A DNA stretch of 64,000 nt from RECG01 sp964444805 (GCA_964444805.1 CAYUIK010000056.1:1-64000); one strand, 5' to 3'. Shown: positions 1-8,717, counted from the first letter of the stretch. Notes: a model not told the origin generated them from the letters alone. Numbers and translations are program-made.

Positions 1-81
1 GTTTTTTGTCTTGCTTTTTTAATACGCTCATCATCATTCAGTTTTCAAAGACCCTTGCACTCCTCTTTGGCGTGCTTAATA

Positions 82-110
82 ATTCTATCATTATAAAATT
101 ACCTTGTCAA
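82..110 (-). promoter_or_regulatory. Proximal promoter, probably of an rRNA operon off the left edge
   Basis: Read on the minus strand: -35 TTGACA (105-110), 17-base spacer, -10 TAGAAT (82-87). Downstream the leader contains CTTTGAAAACTGAA (39-52), a run typical of the leader just before 16S rRNA in Bacilli. The rRNA gene itself is outside the window, so the target is inferred. Confidence 0.72.
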
Positions 111-184
111 CACCTTTTTTCATGAAAACGGTGCTTTATGGTAAATTTTACGAGATACCGTTGAATTATTGAGCGACCTTATTC

Positions 185-213
185 ATTCTATAATATTCAA
201 GTGGATATGTCAA
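185..213 (-). promoter_or_regulatory. Distal promoter, probably of the same rRNA operon
   Basis: Second minus-strand promoter with the same -35 TTGACA (208-213), 17-base spacer and -10 TAGAAT (185-190), 103 bases upstream of the first. Tandem near-identical promoters are a usual arrangement for rRNA operons. The rest of 1-313 shows no gene. Confidence 0.68.
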
Positions 214-313
214 TAGATATACCGCTTAAAATCCACTGTCGCGACCAACGCCATTTTCGCTGCCGTTTGGCTCGACGTGATCGCTGGTAAACCCTTTCTA
301 TATATCTATTCGA

Positions 314-1888
314 TTATCCCCTGAAAAGACGGATGATATCATTGTATGTGACGAAGATAAAGAGCGCGAGAAGCAGGAAGAACATGATATTGTTGACGCT
401 GTTTTCCAGTTTGCGGTTGAGTGGTTTACGTGTTATGCCTTCGATTCCCAAAAAGACGAGGCGTCCGCCATCGAGCGCGGGAATCGGCAAAAGATTGAGC
501 AAACCGATGTTGATACTCAAAAAGGCCGTAAAACTGACGAGCGAGAGAAAGCCCTGACTTCGCGTGTCACTGACGAGCGAAAAGATCCCGACGGGTCCGG
601 ATAGATCGCCGACTCCGAGCTGCTCGTCACGGTCGAAGAGCAGACCGATCGTTTGAAAAACGCTCATCGTATTCGAATAGACCGACTCGAACGGGTAGGA
701 AAGCGTATAGACGAGATCGAACTGACTCGTGGGAGAGATCCCGATCGTATAGTTGATCGAATCGTATCCCAACCGGTTGAGGGCATCCGTACTGATGAGC
801 GCATACTCACCTTCAATCACGCGTTCTTCCCGAACATAGGTGACTTCGACGTTGCCTCGGTCGTGAATGCGGTAAAAAGCGATGATGTCATCCCACGAGG
901 TAATCGGATACGTGACGCCGTCTATTGCAAGCTCGGTAATTCGGTCACCGGTCTTCAACCCTCCGTCGGTTGCTGCCCGTCCCCGGGCATTGCCGACGAT
1001 CGGTTCATCCGCATAAACGACGAGTCCATCATCGGTAACGGCGGCATTGGCGATTCCAGCGATTAGAATATCGACGACGAGGTCGACGTGCTCGGTTGTC
1101 GTTTGATCGTCTTTCGCAAACGATATTTCGGTATTCACGTGGTCGAGCGACGCCATGACCGTCGAAAGGTCGTCCCAATCGGAAACATCCTGGCCATTAA
1201 CGGAAATGATTCGACTACCCGCAACGAGACCGATCGCATCGCCTGGCAGTCCACTCGACACGGATCCGATCTCGTTGGTGTCGAGATTCGGTTTGGTAAC
1301 AAAAAATCCGATGATGAAAAAGAGAATGAAAGCGAGAATGAAGTTCATGAGCGGTCCCGCGAAAATGACGAGAAAACGTTGCATGAGCGTCTTGCTCTCG
1401 AAACTCTTTTCCGACGGAGTAATCCACATCTTTCGTTTTTCACTAATGATGTAGACAGCGTCTCTTAAGACGGTATAACGGATTCTTTCATCTTCCGCTT
1501 CGATTTCGATATAAAGCGATTCCAAGTCTTTTCCGTAAAGATCAAAGGCAACGACTTCACCGGTCACGTCACTTTCGACGCGATCGGTAAGGACGATTTC
1601 CTTGACGATGCCTTGTTCGTTTTTGTTCAACCCGATTTTCTGACCCTTTTTGATCAAAGCATCGGATACGCTTTCTCCTGCCATGGCGACGTATCCGCCG
1701 ATGGGAATACCGCGAATCGAATAGATCGTTTCGCCCCGTCGTTTTTGATAAACGGCTGGTCCCATACCGATCGAAAACTCATGACAGAGAATTCCGGCAC
1801 GCTTGGCGAAAAAGAAATGCCCGAATTCATGGATTAAGATGATGATACCCAAAACAAGAATAAATACGATCAAGTTGACAATAAACAT
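314..1888 (-). CDS. rseP: Site-2 intramembrane metalloprotease RseP/RasP
   Basis: Membrane zinc protease that cleaves within transmembrane segments, for example of anti-sigma factors and remnant signal peptides. Visible are the zinc motif HEFGH in the first transmembrane helix (residues 20-24) and the third zinc-ligand motif PIPALDGG near residue 465, with a membrane helix at about 170-195. At 524 residues it is about 100 longer than B. subtilis RasP (about 420); the middle looks able to hold two PDZ-like domains (about 205-265 and 280-370). Last gene of the rpsB-to-rseP operon, starting 3 bases after the dxr stop. The family is certain; the substrate cannot be read from the sequence. Confidence 0.93.
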   Translation of the reverse strand: MFIVNLIVFILVLGIIILIHEFGHFFFAKRAGILCHEFSIGMGPAVYQKRRGETIYSIRGIPIGGYVAMAGESVSDALIKKGQKIGLNKNEQGIVKEIVLTDRVESDVTGEVVAFDLYGKDLESLYIEIEAEDERIRYTVLRDAVYIISEKRKMWITPSEKSFESKTLMQRFLVIFAGPLMNFILAFILFFIIGFFVTKPNLDTNEIGSVSSGLPGDAIGLVAGSRIISVNGQDVSDWDDLSTVMASLDHVNTEISFAKDDQTTTEHVDLVVDILIAGIANAAVTDDGLVVYADEPIVGNARGRAATDGGLKTGDRITELAIDGVTYPITSWDDIIAFYRIHDRGNVEVTYVREERVIEGEYALISTDALNRLGYDSINYTIGISPTSQFDLVYTLSYPFESVYSNTMSVFQTIGLLFDRDEQLGVGDLSGPVGIFSLVSDTRSQGFLSLVSFTAFLSINIGLLNLLPIPALDGGRLVFLGIEGITRKPLNRKLENSVNNIMFFLLLALFIFVTYNDIIRLFRG

Positions 1889-1891
1889 GGT

Positions 1892-3028
1892 TTACCTTCC
1901 TTTGTAGCGCGTGTGAATGGTCTGATAGACGTGCTCATTCATGGCGATGATTTCCTCGAGTGAGGGATTGAGTCGATTCGGATACGTGTCGAGCGCATCG
2001 ATTACGATTCGCTCGATATCTAAAAAAGAAATGCGTCGATCTAAAAAGAGTTTGACAGCTGCTTCGTTCGCCGCGTTCATGATCGTCGGCATGAGCCCCT
2101 TTTTCTTCCCGACTTCATAGGCTTGGGCCAAAAGCGGGTACCGTTTCACATCCAACGGTTCAAAGGTCAACGCTTGCAGTTTGAAGGCGCTTTTGTGCTT
2201 CCTTCGCTCCGGGTAGAACAACGCATAAGCGATCGGGATGCGCATATCGGCCGAGGATAGGCTCGCTTTGACCGTCCCGTCACCAAAGTAGACGAGCGCA
2301 TGAACCATGCTCTCACGATGAAGGACGGTCTCGATCTTCGCATAGGGCAAGGAAAAGAGATGGTGGGCTTCGATCACTTCCAGACCTTTGTTCATCATGG
2401 TGGCGCTATCTATCGTTATTTTATCACCCATCGACCAATTCGGGTGCGCCAACGCTTGTTCTGGTGTCACACCGCTCAGTTCTTTCCGACTGAGATCACG
2501 AAACGCCCCTCCACTCGCCGTGATCATGACGTGATCGATTTCTTCTGATCGCGTCCCCTCGATGAGTTGCCAAAGCGCGCTGTGTTCACTGTCGATCGGG
2601 TAGAGTTTTCTCTGATTTTTTTTGACGCGTTCCATGACGAGATCACCGGCCATGACGAGCGTTTCCTTGTTGGCGAGCGCGATATCCTTTTCATGGTCGA
2701 GCGCGACAACCGTCGGTTCAAGACCGGCAGCGCCAGAAAGCGCATTGACCAATCGTCCACTCTTGGGATAACGCGCGATATCGAGCAACCCCTTCTTGCC
2801 GTAGGTCCACCGGATTTCCGGATAGCGGATTCGGTAGTCTCGCATCTGTTCTTCCGTTCGCGCGCAGACGATTTCCGGGCGAACATGGTTGAGCACATTG
2901 CGATTCATGCGATCATTCGAACCGAGCGACATACCGATCAGGGAAAAGTCGTCCATGTGTTCGAAAAGGACTTCTAGCGTCTGCAAACCGATCGAACCGG
3001 TCGCTCCTAACAAAAAGATGTTTTTCAT
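1892..3028 (-). CDS. dxr: 1-deoxy-D-xylulose 5-phosphate reductoisomerase
   Basis: Second enzyme of the MEP isoprenoid pathway: NADPH-dependent conversion of DXP to 2-C-methyl-D-erythritol 4-phosphate. The N-terminal nucleotide-binding motif GATGSIGLQT starts at about residue 8, and the metal/substrate region with DSEHSALWQL lies near residue 145. Length 378 is normal for the family. The start overlaps the stop of cdsA by 4 bases (ATGA), so the two are translationally coupled. Its neighbour uppS uses the isoprenoid products, which fits the conserved uppS-cdsA-dxr-rseP order of Bacillota. Confidence 0.96.
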   Translation of the reverse strand: MKNIFLLGATGSIGLQTLEVLFEHMDDFSLIGMSLGSNDRMNRNVLNHVRPEIVCARTEEQMRDYRIRYPEIRWTYGKKGLLDIARYPKSGRLVNALSGAAGLEPTVVALDHEKDIALANKETLVMAGDLVMERVKKNQRKLYPIDSEHSALWQLIEGTRSEEIDHVMITASGGAFRDLSRKELSGVTPEQALAHPNWSMGDKITIDSATMMNKGLEVIEAHHLFSLPYAKIETVLHRESMVHALVYFGDGTVKASLSSADMRIPIAYALFYPERRKHKSAFKLQALTFEPLDVKRYPLLAQAYEVGKKKGLMPTIMNAANEAAVKLFLDRRISFLDIERIVIDALDTYPNRLNPSLEEIIAMNEHVYQTIHTRYKGR

Positions 3029-3972
3029 ACGATGACCGCTGGATAGAAGTAATGGATCAGGATGAAGATCGCCGTTAGGAACATCGCCACGAAAAGAATC
3101 GAATCAAATCGGTCGAGTAGCCCGCCGTGACCGGGAAGAATCGTTCCAAAATCCTTGATGCCGTAAGTACGCTTGAGCTTGGATGCGACGAGGTCACCGA
3201 TCTGGGCGAATATACTCGCTAGAAACGTAACCGGAACCAAAACGAGTGCTTGAACCCAAAGCGACGTGCTCTCACCGAGTGATGAAAAATTGGCGAGAAG
3301 CGTCTGTTCGCCGCTGGCATTGAGCGTATCCCCCAGCAGTGTTCCAGGAACAAAGAAGGAACCATAGAAAAGCGCGAAAATCGAGGCGATGACTGTCGCG
3401 AGAACCGCACCGCCAACCGCTCCTTCCCACGTCTTCTTGGGGCTAATGTGCGGGATCAGCTTATGTCGTCCGAATTTGACGCCGAACAAGTAGGCGAACG
3501 TATCGGTCAAAGAACTGATGAGAAGGAGATAGACGATGAAACGGACGCCTAAGAAGCGCAGGATGACGATCGAGGCGGCACCGAGACCGACATAATTGAT
3601 GACAGTGAGCGCTTTACCGACGTCTTCGCCGTTAAATTCTCGAAAGAAAACGAGAAAACTGAACAGGATCAATGTTAACAAGGGAATCGTAATGTTCAAA
3701 ACGCCCTTGGCCTGCAAGGGATTTTGGATTTCTCCAGCGAAATCAATAACGCCGCCGACGCTGAAAAACGTCGCGAGCGTCAAAAATACGATCCCGATCT
3801 TGACGATCTTGGTAAACCTCTTTTCGGTTTCATACATACGTATCATTTCCGAACTGGCGACGATGACGAAAAAGGTCATGACGACCTGAAATAACGGCAA
3901 AAGCTCTTCGATACTGACGATCGGTATAAGAATGAGGAAGAGAACGATTCCGGTTACTGCCCGTTTTTTCAT
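3025..3972 (-). CDS. cdsA: Phosphatidate cytidylyltransferase
   Basis: Makes CDP-diacylglycerol from phosphatidic acid and CTP, the entry step to anionic phospholipids, in the cytoplasmic membrane. The protein (315 residues from the chosen start) is built of about eight hydrophobic helices. The family signature near the C-terminus is visible, with KRTYGIKDFG followed by LPGHGGLLDRFDS. The open frame extends upstream, but the start at 3972 (MKKRAVTG) overlaps the uppS stop as ATGA and begins just before the first helix; the longer N-terminus would lie in another frame of uppS and looks spurious. Confidence 0.94.
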   Translation of the reverse strand: MKKRAVTGIVLFLILIPIVSIEELLPLFQVVMTFFVIVASSEMIRMYETEKRFTKIVKIGIVFLTLATFFSVGGVIDFAGEIQNPLQAKGVLNITIPLLTLILFSFLVFFREFNGEDVGKALTVINYVGLGAASIVILRFLGVRFIVYLLLISSLTDTFAYLFGVKFGRHKLIPHISPKKTWEGAVGGAVLATVIASIFALFYGSFFVPGTLLGDTLNASGEQTLLANFSSLGESTSLWVQALVLVPVTFLASIFAQIGDLVASKLKRTYGIKDFGTILPGHGGLLDRFDSILFVAMFLTAIFILIHYFYPAVIV

Positions 3973-4643
3973 GATAAGCCTCCGAAACGACGTTGTCGTT
4001 TTTGATAGTCGTGGATCGCACGTTTCAAGTGCCGCAGCTTGAATGCTGGCCAATGCACGTTGGCAAAATGCAGTTCGGCATAACTGATCTGCCAGAGCAG
4101 AAAATTGGAGATTCGCTTCTCGCCACTCGTACGGATAAGCAGGTCGACCGGTTGATCGATCATCAGTTTCGCTTCGAGATCCGCTGCGGTAATCGGTGGT
4201 TGCAGCTGATTCATCGCCCGGACGATTTCATCGTGCGAACCGTAATCGGCAGCGATCACGAGTTCGAACCCGGTGTGCTTCGACGTCACGTTCTCGATGG
4301 TCGCGATCACGTCGAGCAATTCCTGGGAAAAACGGTCGCGCCGACCGATAAAACGAACCTTAAAATCGATCTCATCGAGCCGATACCGATATTCATTAAA
4401 GGTCTCAACCGGTTTATTCATCAGGTAGTCGACCTCTTCTTTCGGCCTTTTCCAGTTTTCCGTACTGAACGCGTAGACGGTCAGCCGTTTTATGCCGAGT
4501 TCTTGCGCAGCTCGTGCGATGGAAAAAAGGTTTCGTGCACCTTGATAATGCCCGTATGAACGTGGTTGATGACGTTTTTTAGCCCAACGACCGTTGCCGT
4601 CGAGAATGATCGCGACGTGACTGGGAATCCGTTTTTTTTGCAT
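3969..4643 (-). CDS. uppS: Isoprenyl (undecaprenyl) diphosphate synthase
   Basis: Cis-prenyltransferase that extends farnesyl diphosphate with isopentenyl diphosphate to make the C55 lipid carrier for wall and teichoic acid synthesis. The catalytic signature ILDGNGRWAKKR sits at the N-terminus, with the YAFSTENWKRP region and the C-terminal LLIRTSGEKRISNFLLWQ motif. ATG at 4643 is preferred because AAAGGTGA lies 9 bases upstream; a GTG at 4655 is in frame but falls inside that ribosome-binding site. At 224 residues it is short compared with the usual 240-260, but all core motifs are present. Confidence 0.94.
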   Translation of the reverse strand: MQKKRIPSHVAIILDGNGRWAKKRHQPRSYGHYQGARNLFSIARAAQELGIKRLTVYAFSTENWKRPKEEVDYLMNKPVETFNEYRYRLDEIDFKVRFIGRRDRFSQELLDVIATIENVTSKHTGFELVIAADYGSHDEIVRAMNQLQPPITAADLEAKLMIDQPVDLLIRTSGEKRISNFLLWQISYAELHFANVHWPAFKLRHLKRAIHDYQKRQRRFGGLS

Positions 4644-4722
4644 AATCCTTATCACCTTTATTCATTATACCCCATTCACCCCCTTTTTTAAAACCCTTTC
4701 ACGAAAAATGGCTTGTTGATAC

Positions 4723-4745
4723 AAAAAAAGGCCGAAGCCTTTTTA
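4723..4745 (-). terminator. Hairpin overlapping the frr stop codon
   Basis: AAAAAGGC, CGAA loop, GCCTTTTT; on the minus strand it ends in a T run and starts at the TAA of frr. It could end or attenuate the transcript between frr and uppS, so uppS-rseP may be partly uncoupled from rpsB-frr. The hairpin is symmetric and could act on either strand. Confidence 0.7.
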
Positions 4746-5300
4746 TGATATATTCAACAATTCTTCGGATTTGTCCTTGACTTCCGTATCAACCTTTTTA
4801 ACAAAGGTATCCGTGAGTTCCTGAACATCTTCGATATAGCCCTTCTCATCGTCTTCGGAAAGACCGATCTTTTTAAGTTTGTCATTCGTGTCACGTCGAA
4901 TGTTTCTAACGGCTACTTTGGCCTGTTCGCCCATCTTTTCAACGTCACGAATGAGCTCACGTCTTCTTTCCTCGGTCGGCTGAGGTAAAATCAAGCGAAT
5001 CCCGATGCCATCATTCTGGGGATTGAGTCCAAGATCCGACGCATAGATCGCTTGCTCGATCTTTTTGAGAAGCGACTTGTCGTAGGGTTTGATAAACAGT
5101 TGGCTCCCTTCGACGATCGAGATCGAGGAAATTTGTTTCAAGGGACTCTCAACACCATAGTAATCGACGGTGATGCGATCGAGAAGTGCCGGATTGGCAC
5201 GCCCGGTTCGAACTCCTGCGAACTCCTTATGCAGTACATCCACAGCCTTTTGCATCCGCTCTTCCGTTTCCATTAAAATCAAATCCGCTTGTTCACTCAT
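4743..5300 (-). CDS. frr: Ribosome recycling factor
   Basis: Splits the post-termination ribosome together with EF-G. The 185-residue length and the motifs VRTGRANPALLDRI near residue 30 and RRDTNDKLKK near residue 135 are those of the family; the two-domain three-helix-bundle plan is complete. The start overlaps the end of pyrH by 8 bases, indicating translational coupling within the rpsB-tsf-pyrH-frr operon, as in other Bacillota. Confidence 0.97.
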   Translation of the reverse strand: MSEQADLILMETEERMQKAVDVLHKEFAGVRTGRANPALLDRITVDYYGVESPLKQISSISIVEGSQLFIKPYDKSLLKKIEQAIYASDLGLNPQNDGIGIRLILPQPTEERRRELIRDVEKMGEQAKVAVRNIRRDTNDKLKKIGLSEDDEKGYIEDVQELTDTFVKKVDTEVKDKSEELLNIS

Positions 5301-6018
5301 CTGACTTATCCTCCCATTTTACGAGTGTACCGATCGGCTCCTTGAGAACCGCTCGTTTCATGTTCCCTGCGACATTCATATTGTAAACCAGGATGTCGAT
5401 GCCGTTTTCCCGGGAAATCGAGGCCGCGGTCGCATCCATGACATCAAGGTTTTTCTTAAGGACCTCAGCTTGCGTGATCCGTTGGTAGAGTCTCGCATCC
5501 TTGTGTTTGTTCGGATCCTTATCGAAAACGCCTTCGATTCCGTTCTTGGCCATCAGGATAATCTCGGCGTTCAATTCGGCAGCTCTCAGAGCTGCGGCAG
5601 TGTCGGTGGAAAAGAATGGTGATCCCGTACCCCCGACAAAAATGAGTACGCGTCCCTTTTCAAAGTGTCTGAGGGCTCTACGTCGAATGTAGGGTTCGGC
5701 AACGGCGCTAATCGAAAGGACAGTCATGACGCGCGAAGGCACGTCACACCCTTCGAGTGCATCTTGCAGGGCGAGCCCGTTCATGATCGTTCCGAGCATG
5801 CCCATATAGTCCGCCTGAGCTCGATCCATACCGAGTTCTTCCCCGGTTTTCCCACGCCAGAGGTTTCCGGCACCGATCACGATGCCGATTTCCACACCGA
5901 GCGCATAGATTTCTTTGATTTCGGTGGCAATTTTTTTGACTGTAATCGGATGAATGCCATAAATGCCATCACCCTTGAGAGCTTCTCCACTGAGTTTCAA
6001 TATCACTCTTTGATACAT
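5293..6018 (-). CDS. pyrH: UMP kinase
   Basis: Phosphorylates UMP to UDP with ATP in pyrimidine nucleotide synthesis; the bacterial hexameric enzyme is unrelated to eukaryotic UMP/CMP kinases. The N-terminal ILKLSGEAL motif, the GAGNLWRG region (about residue 50), GGTGSPFFSTD (about 130) and the C-terminal DILVYNMN are present. At 241 residues it is full length. It lies 18 bases after tsf and overlaps frr. Confidence 0.96.
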   Translation of the reverse strand: MYQRVILKLSGEALKGDGIYGIHPITVKKIATEIKEIYALGVEIGIVIGAGNLWRGKTGEELGMDRAQADYMGMLGTIMNGLALQDALEGCDVPSRVMTVLSISAVAEPYIRRRALRHFEKGRVLIFVGGTGSPFFSTDTAAALRAAELNAEIILMAKNGIEGVFDKDPNKHKDARLYQRITQAEVLKKNLDVMDATAASISRENGIDILVYNMNVAGNMKRAVLKEPIGTLVKWEDKSDE

Positions 6019-6036
6019 CTTGCCACACCCTTTCGC

Positions 6037-6909
6037 CTACTTGTTGACCTGTGCCATGACTTCAGCTGCGAAATCCTCTTCCTTCTTCTCGATCCCTTCA
6101 CCGACTTCGAGACGAATGAACTCGATTACGCCGGTTTCGTTCGTCTTCAAGTACTGGCTTACCTTGATGTCCGTATCCTTGACGAATGGCTGGTCGACGA
6201 GACAGATTTCCTGCAAGTATTTGTTGAGGCGTCCAACAACCATTCTTTCAACGATTTTTTCGGGTTTGCCTTCTTCAAGAGCTTGTTGTGTCAAAACGTG
6301 TTTTTCGTGTTCGATGGTTGCGGGATCAACTTTCGAACGATCGAGATATTTCGGATTGTTCGCGGCAACATGCATCGCGATATCTTTGGCGACATCCGGC
6401 AGATCCTTGGTGATCTTGACGAGAACGGCGATCCGTCCACCCATGTGAACATAAGAACCGAACCCTTCCTCGTCGGTTTTTTCCAGACGAGATACGCGAC
6501 GCATCGTAATCCGTTCACCGATGGTTGCTGTCGCTTCCTTGAGGTGCGTTTCGAGCGTTTCACCCTTGAATACGTATTGGAGCGCTTCTTCGGTTGTCCG
6601 AGCATCGCTTTCGATTAGAGCTTCGCCAACGGTTTCGATCAACTGAAGAAACTTCGTATTCTTTGAAACGAAATCGGTCTCCGAGTTGACCTCATAGATC
6701 ACGGCCTGGTTGTCTCTCACGATGACGTTGCAAAGCCCTTCAGCTGCAACACGGTCGTTTTTCTTAGCGGCCTTGGCAATACCCTTTTCTCGCAGATAAT
6801 CGACTGCTTCGGCAACATTTCCGTTGGTATGTTCCAATGCCTTCTTGCAGTCCATCATGCCGGCACCGGTTTGATCACGTAGTTCCTTGACTTGTTTTGC
6901 GCTTATCAT
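6037..6909 (-). CDS. tsf: Elongation factor Ts
   Basis: Guanine nucleotide exchange factor for EF-Tu. The N-terminal UBA-like domain has LRDQTGAGMMDCKKAL (residues 10-25), and the core contains the NSETDFVSKN motif (about 75-85) that engages EF-Tu. Length 290 is normal. It lies 74 bases after rpsB with a possible attenuator hairpin between the two, the standard rpsB-tsf pair. Confidence 0.97.
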   Translation of the reverse strand: MISAKQVKELRDQTGAGMMDCKKALEHTNGNVAEAVDYLREKGIAKAAKKNDRVAAEGLCNVIVRDNQAVIYEVNSETDFVSKNTKFLQLIETVGEALIESDARTTEEALQYVFKGETLETHLKEATATIGERITMRRVSRLEKTDEEGFGSYVHMGGRIAVLVKITKDLPDVAKDIAMHVAANNPKYLDRSKVDPATIEHEKHVLTQQALEEGKPEKIVERMVVGRLNKYLQEICLVDQPFVKDTDIKVSQYLKTNETGVIEFIRLEVGEGIEKKEEDFAAEVMAQVNK

Positions 6910-6954
6910 TTGATGAATCCTCCTTGTTCGTATGGTTCGGATATTCCGATAAAT

Positions 6955-6977
6955 AAAGGGGAAACGAATCCCCCTTT
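6955..6977 (-). terminator. Possible attenuator between rpsB and tsf
   Basis: Inverted repeat AAAGGGG / CCCC(T) around a short loop. On the minus strand the 3' side is CCCCTTTATTTAT, a weak T tract; on the plus strand the T tract is better but no gene needs it. It may lower tsf transcription relative to rpsB. Confidence 0.35.
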
Positions 6978-6983
6978 TTTCAG

Positions 6984-8114
6984 CTATTTCAGTAACGCTT
7001 CGATGAGTTCTGCCTTTTTAAGGGAAGAAAAGCCAGTCAATTCACGTTCCCTGGCTAAATCTTTTAGCTCGGTGACGGTCATGTCGTTCAGTTGTTCCTC
7101 TGTCATCTCTTCAGATGCCACAGCGGATTCTTTCTCGTCTGCGGGTGCGGCTTCCTGTTTTGTTTCTTCAGTCGGTTCCGTCTTTTCTTCTACTTTTTGT
7201 TCCGGTTCGGATACTTTCTTTTCGACTTTTACGGAGTCTTCAACTTTCTTTTCCGGAGCCGGTTGTTCCATCTTTTCTTCTACTTCTTGTTCCGAATCCG
7301 TCTGTGTTTCCGTGTTGGCAGGTTTTTCGGTATGTCTTTCTTCCGGTTTTCTTCTCGGTTCGCGATCCGTCTGTTCGCGTCTCGGTCGACGTGGAGCCGA
7401 GTTCACGGGTTCTTCTTCGACGGTCTCGACTTCGCCACCCTGTGCTTCGATCACGGCATTGGCCATAACATGGGTAATGAGTCTGACGGCGCGAATCGCG
7501 TCGTCATTACCGGGAATGATGTAGTCGACGTCATCGGGATCGCAGTTCGAATCAACGATACCGAAGACTTTGATACCGAGTTTGCGTGCTTCGAGAATCG
7601 CGTTTCGCTCTTTTCTCGGATCAACGATGTATACGGCTTCCGGAACTTTTTTCATTTCCTTGATGCCACCTAAAAACTTCTCGAGACGATCGCGCTTGTT
7701 TTTGAGTGTCAATACTTCTTTTTTGGGGAGCTTGTCAAAGACACCGTCTTCTTCCATCTTGTAGAGGTCGTGTAAGAGCTTAATCCGACGACGGATGGTC
7801 TTGAAGTTCGTCAGTGTTCCACCAAGCCACCGCTGGTTGACATAGTATTGTCCGGAACGAATCGCTTCATCCCGAATCGATTCCTGAGCTTGTTTCTTCG
7901 TTCCGACGAAAAGAACTTTCCCCCCGTTTTGCACGATATCGAGCAATGCCTGGTAGGCGATTTCGATTTCTTTCGCGGTTCGCTTCAAGTCGATGATGTA
8001 AATACCGTTTCTCGACGTAAAGATGTAGGGAGCCATTTTCGGATTCCAACGACGCGTTGCGTGACCGAAATGAACACCTGATTCCAAGAGTTGTTTCATT
8101 GATACGACAGCCAT
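6984..8114 (-). CDS. rpsB: Ribosomal protein S2 with a long acidic tail and Rho_N/SAP-like end
   Basis: Small-subunit protein S2. Residues 1 to about 230 are a normal S2 (MKQLLESGVHFGH near the start; IPGNDDAIRAVRLI near residue 200). A tail of about 145 residues follows: a low-complexity stretch rich in Glu, Lys, Pro and Thr, then about 34 residues (MTVTELKDLARERELTG..., KKAELIEALLK) that look like the Rho_N/SAP-type helical nucleic-acid-binding fold. Most S2 proteins end near residue 240-260. First gene of the large operon, with its own promoter and a structured leader. The S2 call is certain; the tail domain call is by eye. Confidence 0.95.
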   Translation of the reverse strand: MAVVSMKQLLESGVHFGHATRRWNPKMAPYIFTSRNGIYIIDLKRTAKEIEIAYQALLDIVQNGGKVLFVGTKKQAQESIRDEAIRSGQYYVNQRWLGGTLTNFKTIRRRIKLLHDLYKMEEDGVFDKLPKKEVLTLKNKRDRLEKFLGGIKEMKKVPEAVYIVDPRKERNAILEARKLGIKVFGIVDSNCDPDDVDYIIPGNDDAIRAVRLITHVMANAVIEAQGGEVETVEEEPVNSAPRRPRREQTDREPRRKPEERHTEKPANTETQTDSEQEVEEKMEQPAPEKKVEDSVKVEKKVSEPEQKVEEKTEPTEETKQEAAPADEKESAVASEEMTEEQLNDMTVTELKDLARERELTGFSSLKKAELIEALLK

Positions 8115-8147
8115 AAAATATACCTCCGATTTTTGTTTTTTACCTCT

Positions 8148-8202
8148 GCGCGGCTCATTTGAACGCTCACCCTAGGGCACGAGAACGTTATAAGCACCGC
8201 GC
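8148..8202 (-). promoter_or_regulatory. Structured rpsB leader, possible S2 autoregulatory element
   Basis: In the rpsB 5' untranslated region, minus strand, GCGCGG (8197-8202) can pair with CCGCGC (8148-8153). Inside this stem lies a second hairpin (AACG..CTC / GAG.CGTT around CCCTAGGG). Position and nested form suit a ribosomal-protein leader, but I cannot confirm a match to a known S2 leader class. Confidence 0.5.
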
Positions 8203-8226
8203 ATGTGTATTTTATTAGCCTTGTTA

Positions 8227-8255
8227 AATATATCATAGATATATACAAATTGCAA
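8227..8255 (-). promoter_or_regulatory. Promoter of the rpsB operon
   Basis: Minus strand: -35 TTGCAA (8250-8255), 17-base spacer, -10 TATATT (8227-8232). It lies just after the dut stop codon and leaves a 5' untranslated region of about 105 bases containing the structured leader. Confidence 0.65.
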
Positions 8256-8273
8256 GTAGCGAGCCCAAAAAAG

Positions 8274-8717
8274 TCAACATCCGCTACTTCCGAAACCACC
8301 CAGTCGACTGATGTTTTCCCCTGTTTCATCGTCCGTCTTCAAATATTTGAGAAAAACGCCTTGAGCGATCCGTTCACCCGCGGTGATTTTAACCGGATCT
8401 TCGCCGAAATTATAGAGGGGAATAAAAATGTGTCCTTCATTATCGTCGTTATCATGATAGTCGGCATCGATGATGCCGACGTTATTGGCGAGCATCAGTT
8501 TTCGTTTGATGCCAAGAGACGACCTGGCAAAGACGAAAAGCGCTTCGTCTGGCGGCATTAAAACTTTGAGTCCGGTCGGAACCAAAACGATTTCTTTCGG
8601 TTCGATTACGACGTCTTTCGCACTCGCAAGATCATACCCCGCACTCATGGCTGTTGAGCGTTTAGGTAGGGAAACCGGTGTTTTTCGATACGCTTTGACC
8701 ACTTCGAATCTTCTCAT
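8274..8717 (-). CDS. dut: dUTP diphosphatase
   Basis: Hydrolyses dUTP to dUMP and diphosphate, keeping uracil out of DNA. All five trimeric dUTPase motifs are visible: AGYDLASA (about residue 28), FARSSLGIKRKL (about 65), the IDADYHDN motif (about 83), GERIAQ (about 115) and the C-terminal LGGFGSSG that closes over the active site. Length 147 is standard. It overlaps the NUDIX gene upstream by 4 bases. ung in this window acts on the same problem. Confidence 0.95.
   Translation of the reverse strand: MRRFEVVKAYRKTPVSLPKRSTAMSAGYDLASAKDVVIEPKEIVLVPTGLKVLMPPDEALFVFARSSLGIKRKLMLANNVGIIDADYHDNDDNEGHIFIPLYNFGEDPVKITAGERIAQGVFLKYLKTDDETGENISRLGGFGSSGC

Noticed and set aside
5665..6618. 317-codon plus-strand open frame over pyrH and tsf
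   Set aside because: It lies antisense to two highly conserved genes, has no ribosome-binding site and no recognisable protein features; a codon-bias shadow.
7100..7400. Tandem repeat region
   Set aside because: The Glu/Lys/Pro/Thr-rich tail of rpsB is low-complexity protein sequence, without an exact repeated unit in DNA.
8274..8276. TGA as a tryptophan codon (mollicute code 4)
   Set aside because: Several proteins end at their family length at TGA, and ATGA overlaps occur between genes, so the standard bacterial code is used.
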